Shown: positions 4,688 through 11,410 of the stretch, in pieces | How the letters are laid out: each line of letters starts with the position of its first letter | Position numbering within the stretch: position 1 is the first letter of the stretch | Assembly (NCBI GenBank): GCA_945901145.1 | Contig: CAMDJY010000015.1 | Location: forward strand, 1 to 12,773 | DNA length: 12,773 nucleotides | Source of the DNA: Legionella genomosp. 1 | Lineage (GTDB): Bacteria; Pseudomonadota; Gammaproteobacteria; Legionellales; Legionellaceae | Reading direction: 5' to 3' | The notes under the pieces: generated by a model | Seen by the model: the letters and a program-made list of their open reading frames with translations, nothing else | Database searches by the model: none | What the model was told of the DNA's origin: nothing | Position numbers and translations under genes: made by a program

Positions 4688-6655
4688 ATGTTAAAAGACA
4701 AGATTCCGCTCATGAAATCGCAATCCCAGTATTATGACCACCGTCAAGAAGCGTTCTTGAAACGGGCGAATGAGATTACGGATTTAATCAATGAGAAAAT
4801 CGATCTTTACGAATCTGAATCTGAAAGCGATAAGAAGTTATTAATCCTGCGCCAGATAAATCAGCTCAGGGTAAATCTTGAGGATTTATACCCTCAGGAA
4901 TTAAATGCACCTGATTTTGAAGAAAAAATATTAATAAAATTATATAAAGATTGCCAGGAAGAATGTAAAAATCTCGGTACATCAATTTCTGAACTTGATG
5001 CCGATCAGCAAATAATTGCCGGTTTTGATGATACGCCTATTGCAAAATTGTTGGCCGATTTAGATCCAGAATTAGTGGCTGATATGTTAAGTGCATTATC
5101 TTCAGGTGGTCAGATTAAGCAAAAGTGGTCTGGATTTGTTCAAAAACTTAAAGATAACAATCATCTAGAATGGGTTGCTATTTTAAATCAATATGACATT
5201 GAAGTTCTTGGTGGGGGCAATGCAAAGAATTTCAAATTAATTTGTTTAGACCCGAAAAGTCCTCACATCATCGTTTTACGCATAGATAATCGGCTGGGTG
5301 AATCAAGGGCAGATGATGCCTATCTTAGAACAACACCTCTGCAACGGGTACTTACGCCAGTTGCATCACCGCGAACGGTTACATTTGATATAAATGGAAA
5401 AAAATTACATCAAACCCTGCTGTTAACCACAGTATGCTCCCAGGGAACACCTTTGGCGCATGCTGACAGAAATCCTAATCCAGAAGATAGAATTGATCAG
5501 GCCTTAAATGTTTACGAACAAATGTGCGAAATTCTTCGGTTAATTGAGCAACAATCTTATTTTTTTCCAGATGCAAAAAATGCTAACTGGCTTCTTGATG
5601 ATCAATTGAATTTACGTATTGCCGATACTAAATCCCTCGTGCTTGCACCTGACGGAAAATATAATATGAAAAACACGGGGAGGTTTACGGCTCCGGGCTT
5701 GATACGAACCTCTGGATTTATCTCTCAAGAAATGCAGACATTTCAAATTCCATTTGATGTGGATACTGCGCATAGTTATATACTTGGAAAAAATATTCAC
5801 CAATTTTTGACTAAAAATTCCATGCCATCAATCTTTCTATCTTTCAAAGGTAAAAAATTAAAACAATTAATTGAAAGTTTAACTAAAGACCCAGCTGCGA
5901 AGCGGATGGGCCTGAAAGACGCCATGGTTGAATTACAAACATTAAAATTATTATTTAATGCTGAGTCTTTGATACAGCAGATAGAAGCTTACACTCAAAA
6001 GTTTAATATCGATACCAAACCTTGGTTGCAGCAAAAACGCGATACATTAGCTTCTTTAGCTGTCGGCAAAGATGATGAAGCGCGGTTTACTCTTGTGAAA
6101 GAACTAGCTACGTTTTTTGTGAATATTCAAGAAGAAAATGATAAAAAGCGTTATTATTGCGAGCAACTATTGTTAGATCTAGATAAAAGCTCTTTAGATC
6201 CAACCGCGGATGAAGCTTTGACCCGCTGGATTGATCAAAAAGATGCTCAATTAGATTCTATTTCTTCAGATCAAGAGTATGCTGATTTTTGTCAGGAGAT
6301 CATTCAAATTACCAAGGAAAATAGATTCATCTCAGATTTTATACGTAATGTCAATGATAAACCAATACATATAGGAAAAGCTTATGGCATCGGAGCAAAA
6401 AAAGCTGCTATACTTGAAGCCTTATACCAAATCCCTCCTCCTGAACGAGGGAAAATTATGGATACTCATTATTCCAGCCCTCAAATAATAAATTTACGCG
6501 CGGCTCTAGGCATTGAGCGGACTTCTCTAGGAAATTACACGCCAATGTTTCCTAATCGTAGTACTCAGTTTCAAAAATATAAAAAACAATTTGATGCTTT
6601 AAAAGAACAACAAGCTGAAAATAACATTCAACCTACTCACAATAAAGGGATATGA
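4688..6655 (+). CDS. Divergent protein-kinase-fold protein, putative translocated effector
   Basis: I do not recognise this 655-aa protein as a named family, but it contains a nearly complete protein-kinase motif series. From the ATG at 4688: helical, charged N-terminus (1-110); glycine-rich loop LGGGNAKNFKL (174-184); IIVLRIDN (194-201), with Arg198 at the place of the VAIK lysine; hinge near TTVCSQGTPL (247-256); catalytic loop PDAKNANWLLDD (D295, K297, N300); metal-binding IADTKS (D313) in place of DFG; TAPGL (334-338) in place of APE; helix-F-like FDVDTAHSYILGKNIHQFL (356-374); and LTKDPAAKRMGLKDAM (398-413), matching the D-P-x-x-R element of the C-lobe. A helical C-terminal half follows, with a GAKKAAILEALYQIPPPER segment at 569-587. 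There is no signal peptide or membrane segment. The start is uncertain: a TTG at 4676 and an ATG at 4712 are alternatives and none has a good Shine-Dalgarno. The stop overlaps the ankyrin gene. Phosphotransferase or pseudokinase activity, and Dot/Icm-type secretion, are inference. Confidence 0.75.
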   Translation: MLKDKIPLMKSQSQYYDHRQEAFLKRANEITDLINEKIDLYESESESDKKLLILRQINQLRVNLEDLYPQELNAPDFEEKILIKLYKDCQEECKNLGTSISELDADQQIIAGFDDTPIAKLLADLDPELVADMLSALSSGGQIKQKWSGFVQKLKDNNHLEWVAILNQYDIEVLGGGNAKNFKLICLDPKSPHIIVLRIDNRLGESRADDAYLRTTPLQRVLTPVASPRTVTFDINGKKLHQTLLLTTVCSQGTPLAHADRNPNPEDRIDQALNVYEQMCEILRLIEQQSYFFPDAKNANWLLDDQLNLRIADTKSLVLAPDGKYNMKNTGRFTAPGLIRTSGFISQEMQTFQIPFDVDTAHSYILGKNIHQFLTKNSMPSIFLSFKGKKLKQLIESLTKDPAAKRMGLKDAMVELQTLKLLFNAESLIQQIEAYTQKFNIDTKPWLQQKRDTLASLAVGKDDEARFTLVKELATFFVNIQEENDKKRYYCEQLLLDLDKSSLDPTADEALTRWIDQKDAQLDSISSDQEYADFCQEIIQITKENRFISDFIRNVNDKPIHIGKAYGIGAKKAAILEALYQIPPPERGKIMDTHYSSPQIINLRAALGIERTSLGNYTPMFPNRSTQFQKYKKQFDALKEQQAENNIQPTHNKGI

Positions 6656-6657
6656 AT

Positions 6658-7299
6658 ATGACTGAGTTACATATTGCCGCATTGAACAGTGATTTAAAAG
6701 AAGTGGAACGACTTATTGGTGCAAGGGCCGATGTCCGAGCAGCTGACACACTCAAACGATTACCGATTCATGTTTGTTTATTAGTTGGCCCAAATCCAAG
6801 TGACAAGTTAAAAGCACAAAAGGCAGAAATTTTCATGGCTTTGTTCGCCAAAGATCCTGAGAGCGTGCTGTGTCAAGATCAGGAAGGTAATAATATTTTT
6901 CATCGATTAGTCAGTGGTGGGTATCCTACTTTACTCGATGAAGTATTAAAAAAACCAGAATTACTAGAAGGTGTTTTTACAAAGAATTATTTGGGGCAAT
7001 ACCCTATTCACACAGCCATTTTAAATGGTGATTTAGCTTGTGTTGAAAGTTTGTTGAAACTAGAAAAGGTTACAACTTTGCCTGACTCAAACGATCGTCT
7101 CCCACTGCATTATGTGGCGATGAATGATTGTTCAGAGCCATTGATTGAAGCATGTTGTCGAGCAACGCCTAAATCGAATCGCAATGCTTTAGATTGTGAG
7201 GGTAAGACGCCAGCTGATTTAGCGATTCAGTATCACAAAACCTCTGCAGAGCTGGTGTTTCAAAGACACGGATTAATAAATTCGCAAATGCAGCCTTAG
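6658..7299 (+). CDS. Ankyrin-repeat protein
   Basis: A 213-aa protein built almost wholly of ankyrin-like repeats, which serve as protein-binding scaffolds. Repeat signatures: TELHIAALNSDLKEVERLI (2-20); RLPIHVCLL (34-42); GNNIFHRLVSGGYPTLLDEV (77-96); GQYPIHTAILNGDLACVESL (113-132); RLPLHYVAMNDCSEPLIEA (147-165); GKTPADLAIQYHKTSAELV (182-200). The canonical T-P-L-H is degenerate in several, as in bacterial ankyrin effectors. I chose the ATG at 6658 because AAAGGGA (6644-6650) lies 7 bases before it. The ATG at 6652 overlaps the upstream stop as ATGA but has almost no spacing from that site. Either way it is translationally coupled to the kinase-like gene, which implies linked function. Its TAG overlaps the TAA of the convergent nuclease gene within four bases. 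Partner and location are unknown; a host-directed role is inferred from repeat type and neighbour. Confidence 0.85.
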   Translation: MTELHIAALNSDLKEVERLIGARADVRAADTLKRLPIHVCLLVGPNPSDKLKAQKAEIFMALFAKDPESVLCQDQEGNNIFHRLVSGGYPTLLDEVLKKPELLEGVFTKNYLGQYPIHTAILNGDLACVESLLKLEKVTTLPDSNDRLPLHYVAMNDCSEPLIEACCRATPKSNRNALDCEGKTPADLAIQYHKTSAELVFQRHGLINSQMQP

Positions 7300-9812
7300 A
7301 GACGGCATAAAGTATCAAACTCACAATGCGTGCAGGTGCTGCTTTGTGTCGGGGTAGGGGGGCAGTGGCCTGATTGAAATTCAAGCGCTAATGTCGTTAG
7401 GGTTTCACGCCATGTGCTTTGGTAGTCTTGCCAGCTGCGATTTTTATCGAGAGGACGCATGCCCAGTATGCTCGTATCTTCACTTAAGCCACAGCAGGTG
7501 ATTTTTCCTTGGCGTAATTCTAAAAATAAAATGCCCTGAATATCATCATCCAATAAAGCATAAAGTAGTAATTGCGGGGCCTCTGGGCGTTCATGATCCC
7601 AAGGTTTTTGTGTGGGTAAACGACTTTTATAATCAATGACCCATTTTTTTCCAGTGGCGAGTTGATCTAATCGATCAATTTTGACATGAAAGGTTAATCC
7701 AGCTAGCTCTATCGTTGATGCTTGTTCTAATGCTTGAATCGTAAATGCTGAACGTTGCCGTTCCCAGTCTAAACAGGCATGCACTAATTGTGTTAACCGC
7801 TGGATTTCGATTGATTGTACTAATTTTGGAAAAGATAATGGATGAGCTTGTGCAGCAGTGCTGATAATATTTTCAATGATTGTGGTGATTAAATCGTTTA
7901 GTTGGTCTTTGGGGTAATTGAAAAAATTTTCTTGGGTTTTTAATTGCTGCCACAGGGCTTCTAAAATGCGGTGAATCAGTTGACCGCGCTCTTGTGCAGT
8001 GATGCCTTCGGTAGAGGTAATTTCTGCTTTGAGATGAAGACGATGTGCTGCAAAGGCACGAAATGGGCACTTGGCTTGATTGGCAAGTAAGCTTGTACCA
8101 CCGACAGCTTGTTCTGTTGCGCGCATCGGCAATTGATAATGCTCTTCTCGTTGTAAAAGAGCTGTGTGCATAAATTGTGGCTTGGATAAATATAGATCTA
8201 ATAGCGGTAAATTGGCAATTAATGGACTTGGCATACAAGGTTTATCATCGATAAATTGCGCATAACTAAATACGCTTTCTTGACTGCAGCGTTGAAAGCG
8301 TTGGGTTATTTTTTGAGCATAAGCGAGTTCGCGTGTCGCATTGGCATGGGGCATATTAAGTTCGCCTTGTAAGGCTATGGGAATAAATGCAGATAGATTA
8401 ACTTTTTGTGGCAGGCATTGGTCGGTCATATTGCTTACCCACAGATTTTCAAAGCTACAGCCCGAAGCCTCGAGCAAACCCAGGACTTGGATTTGTGCCT
8501 GATTTTTTTGGGATTGAAAGATGGTTTGATGTGCTAAACTGTCTAAAGTGTGTAGCGCTTTTTCTTGGGTCATGGTCTTTGTTAAAACAGAAAATGTACG
8601 AAACTCATCAAATAAATGATAAAAACGTTGCAGACATTGATAAGTTTCTGAGTCGAGCGCACCATCACCTGGAAAACCAAGTTGATTTAACCGTGCATTA
8701 AAAAGCTGAATCCAATTAGAAATAGTTGCTTGTTGAGGATAGGGTAGCAGTTGTTCACAGGCTTGTTTTAAAGCAGGTGATGCTTGTTTTAAAGAGGCTG
8801 TGAATAAACTAAGAGGTATCAATGCTTCTTCTAGGCAGGGTGCATCTACTAACCATTGCGAGCGGGTGACTAATTCTTGTTGAGCGCTGATGATATAAGG
8901 TGAGGTGACTAAGAGTCGAACTTGATGATTAGTTAAACGATCTAAGTCAAGTTTTAGCAATTGTAAGGCATGGGCGACAATGGGATATTTTGCTAGTGAG
9001 GCACCTAAAGAGATATTAATCTGTTCTTTAGGAAAATGTCGCTCTAGGATACGTGATAATGCTGTCGATTCAGTTGCTAAATTAGGTATAACGACGCCGA
9101 TAGTTTTTTGATGTTTGGATGTTTTGTCTTTTAACCAATGGATTAATTGCTGATATTCACCACGCACTTCATGCGCTTTTAATTGATAGCAAGCTCTGAT
9201 TTCGTGATTAAAATCATGATGCTCTATGCTTGATCCTTGGGATATGAGCACCTGTTGGAGATGGATTTGGTCGGGGGTATAATCATCAAAACACACCCAA
9301 ATTTGTTGCGTCCAGGGGTTATTAGATAGTTGTTGTTCACTGAGATATTGAACCAGATGCTGTTCTGTGATTGCTTGTTTTTTTTGGAGCTGATGTTCAA
9401 ACCGCTGCCACCACTGTTGGAATTTCAAAGTTTGAGGGGTGATGTGAAATTCAGGTAAATCTGGTTTGATTTGCCAGTTTTTGCAGCGCGTCCAGGCAGA
9501 AATTACAGCATCTAATAAGCCTTCATTACATCCTAAGGGACGAGTTGAATCAATAGTCTCCCGCCACAAAAAACGGATTTGGTGTGCATTTAATAAGATT
9601 GGGTACTGGTGATGAGGCTTTTGATATCTTAAGGTTTGAAACAGCTGCTGTAAAAAAGCAGAATAAGAAAAACAAAGGGGTTTATCAAGACAGGCTTGAC
9701 CTTGGTATTTAAAATAATCATCTAAGATTTGGTTGCTTAAACGATTATTGGGCGTAATGATAACAAAGCCTTGCTTGAGTTTTTCTAGCAAGTGAAGACG
9801 TTGTGCGTTCAT
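7296..9812 (-). CDS. AddB-like DNA repair protein with PD-(D/E)XK nuclease and Fe-S cysteines
   Basis: An 838-aa protein of the 'probable DNA repair protein' group related to AddB (TIGR03623-type), likely to act on broken DNA. The N-terminal helicase-like half opens with FVIITPNNRLSNQIL (16-30), a degenerate nucleotide-binding strand, and has LVTSPYI (301-307). The C-terminal nuclease is well preserved: ERGQLIHRILEALW (608-621, His614), KIDRLD (711-716, Asp713), WVIDYKSR (724-731, Asp727/Lys729) and APQLLLYALL (745-754, Gln747). Four cysteines in the AddB 4Fe-4S arrangement are visible: Cys582 in KCPFRAF, and Cys827, Cys830 and Cys836 at the very end. Length is near the family norm of about 900 aa. 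The start ATG overlaps the stop of the TPR-methyltransferase gene (ATGA), so it is probably translated by coupling as the last gene of a three-gene operon. The partner helicase and DNA substrate are unknown; no RecB/AddA-type gene is present here. Confidence 0.88.
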   Translation of the reverse strand: MNAQRLHLLEKLKQGFVIITPNNRLSNQILDDYFKYQGQACLDKPLCFSYSAFLQQLFQTLRYQKPHHQYPILLNAHQIRFLWRETIDSTRPLGCNEGLLDAVISAWTRCKNWQIKPDLPEFHITPQTLKFQQWWQRFEHQLQKKQAITEQHLVQYLSEQQLSNNPWTQQIWVCFDDYTPDQIHLQQVLISQGSSIEHHDFNHEIRACYQLKAHEVRGEYQQLIHWLKDKTSKHQKTIGVVIPNLATESTALSRILERHFPKEQINISLGASLAKYPIVAHALQLLKLDLDRLTNHQVRLLVTSPYIISAQQELVTRSQWLVDAPCLEEALIPLSLFTASLKQASPALKQACEQLLPYPQQATISNWIQLFNARLNQLGFPGDGALDSETYQCLQRFYHLFDEFRTFSVLTKTMTQEKALHTLDSLAHQTIFQSQKNQAQIQVLGLLEASGCSFENLWVSNMTDQCLPQKVNLSAFIPIALQGELNMPHANATRELAYAQKITQRFQRCSQESVFSYAQFIDDKPCMPSPLIANLPLLDLYLSKPQFMHTALLQREEHYQLPMRATEQAVGGTSLLANQAKCPFRAFAAHRLHLKAEITSTEGITAQERGQLIHRILEALWQQLKTQENFFNYPKDQLNDLITTIIENIISTAAQAHPLSFPKLVQSIEIQRLTQLVHACLDWERQRSAFTIQALEQASTIELAGLTFHVKIDRLDQLATGKKWVIDYKSRLPTQKPWDHERPEAPQLLLYALLDDDIQGILFLELRQGKITCCGLSEDTSILGMRPLDKNRSWQDYQSTWRETLTTLALEFQSGHCPPTPTQSSTCTHCEFDTLCRL

Positions 9813-11410
9813 GAGACTGGCTCTGCTTCTAAGACGTATAATAAAACTGGCACATCTTGTCCAGATTGTTGTCTTGCTGTAACCCGTTTTTGTTGTAAGA
9901 CTTTAAAATGATAATGAGAGATGAGTTGCTGCAGATAGCTTGGATGATGACTAAAACGTGCATTTTTTTGCAGTTGCCAGGGCGCATCATCGCTGATTTC
10001 GATATTAAAAATAAAAAGCCCCTGTGTGCATAAGCGTTCATGAATGAGTTTAAATAGGGTGTCGAGTTCTCCCATATAAGGTAACACGTCTGCACTGACA
10101 ATGAGATGATACTGGCTAGGATCATTGTTTAAAAATTGAATTAATTCGGATTCCATGAGGGTGTCATAAATATTCTTTTTTTCAGCCTGCTTGAGCATTT
10201 TTTTGGAGATGTCTATGCCGCTTAGTGTGTTACTGACATTGCGCAGCACAACACCTGTTAATCCGGTGCCACAGCCGAGATCAAGCGTGTGTTCACTCGG
10301 CGTTTTTAAAAATTTCTGAATTGCTTCAGCAATCAAATCTGGTAATGCATAATGTAGCGTTTGGTTTAAGTGCTGATCGTAATATAACGCATAATTATCG
10401 AAAAGATGACGTGCATATTCAGGGCAGGCATCGGTTTTTACATGCCCTTGGAGTGCGTTTAGCATGAATTGACAAGCGGGATCATCTGGATTAATTTCGT
10501 GGGCTTTGGTTAATAAAGCGCTTGCTTGATCGCGTTTTTCCAGTCGAGTATGAATCGCAGCTAAATTGACTAAAGAGGAAAAATGATTTGGGTTGTGTTT
10601 GAGCAGGGTTTCAAAATGGATCATCGCTTCTTGAATGTGTCCTAATGTCATTTTGGCAACACCGATATTGTAAAGATATTCGATGTTATTTGGATAGGTT
10701 TCCAATAATACTGAATAATGCGTTAATGCGTTTTCAAAGCGATCATGGTGAATAAACGTCGCTGCCAAATTATTTCTTGCATCTTGATTGTCATGATCCA
10801 AGGCCAGTGCTTTGGTAAAATAATCAATGGCTTGTTGTCCACGATCTCGCTTGAGTTGAATCACACCAAGATTAATTAATGTATCAACGTGTTCTGAATT
10901 GATAAAGAGGACTTCTTCAAAGGCCTGCTCAGCTTCGTCGAGTTGATTTTGATCTAAATAGAGCACGCCGAGATAAAAGTAGGCTTGTAAATGTGTGGGG
11001 TTTAAAGCAACAACATTAGAAAATTGGGTGATTGCGGCTTGTTTTTTTTCATGATTTAAGAATAATAACCCGAGATGATAATGGGCTAGAGTGAAGTCTG
11101 GTGCGGTATGGACGGCAAGTCGATAACAATTAAGCGCACGTAAGTAATCGTTTGCTGATGCATACAAACTGCCTAAATTGTTATAGGCTTGTGCATAGCT
11201 TGGATTAATTTGAATTGCCTGTTGGTAATGTGCCTCTGCTTTTGCAAAATCGCCTTGTTTTTTATAAGCATTTGCGAGGTTGTTATGCAAATAAGCATCA
11301 TCAGGCGCTTGCATGAGTGCTTGTGAAAAGCATTCAATCGCAAGGTTCATATTGCCTTGTTCTGCATGGGTGAAAGCTTCAAGGCATAACTGATTGAGAT
11401 CTTGACTCAT
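9809..11410 (-). CDS. TPR-repeat protein fused to a class I SAM methyltransferase
   Basis: A 533-aa protein of two parts. Residues 5-310 form nine consecutive 34-residue tetratricopeptide repeats, each with the G/A-x-x-x-x-x-x-x-A-x-x-x-F/Y-x-x-A-x-x-x-x-P pattern (for example LANAYKKQGDFAKAEAHYQQ). From about 330 comes a methyltransferase of the COG4976 type ('predicted methyltransferase with TPR repeats'): the entry motif LFDNYALYYDQHL (336-348), SAM motif I LDLGCGTG (376-383), GIDISKKML shortly after, and a VSADVLPYMG strand. The TPR part probably binds the protein substrate or a partner; substrate and product are unknown. Related architectures occur widely in proteobacteria. The start overlaps the transporter's stop as ATGA with no visible Shine-Dalgarno, so coupling is likely, and the nuclease gene follows with another ATGA. 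There is no signal peptide or membrane segment; cytoplasmic. Confidence 0.9.
   Translation of the reverse strand: MSQDLNQLCLEAFTHAEQGNMNLAIECFSQALMQAPDDAYLHNNLANAYKKQGDFAKAEAHYQQAIQINPSYAQAYNNLGSLYASANDYLRALNCYRLAVHTAPDFTLAHYHLGLLFLNHEKKQAAITQFSNVVALNPTHLQAYFYLGVLYLDQNQLDEAEQAFEEVLFINSEHVDTLINLGVIQLKRDRGQQAIDYFTKALALDHDNQDARNNLAATFIHHDRFENALTHYSVLLETYPNNIEYLYNIGVAKMTLGHIQEAMIHFETLLKHNPNHFSSLVNLAAIHTRLEKRDQASALLTKAHEINPDDPACQFMLNALQGHVKTDACPEYARHLFDNYALYYDQHLNQTLHYALPDLIAEAIQKFLKTPSEHTLDLGCGTGLTGVVLRNVSNTLSGIDISKKMLKQAEKKNIYDTLMESELIQFLNNDPSQYHLIVSADVLPYMGELDTLFKLIHERLCTQGLFIFNIEISDDAPWQLQKNARFSHHPSYLQQLISHYHFKVLQQKRVTARQQSGQDVPVLLYVLEAEPVS

Noticed and set aside
4688..6655. HipA or aminoglycoside-phosphotransferase assignment for the kinase-like protein
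   Set aside because: The late D-P-x-x-x-R element and helix-F-like segment point to a protein-kinase-type C-lobe; APH/HipA could not be excluded without a profile search but fits less well.
7873..8238. Minus-strand open frame of 121 codons in another frame of the nuclease gene
   Set aside because: It overlaps the conserved nuclease region in a different frame, and its low-complexity Ser/Arg composition is typical of an out-of-frame read.
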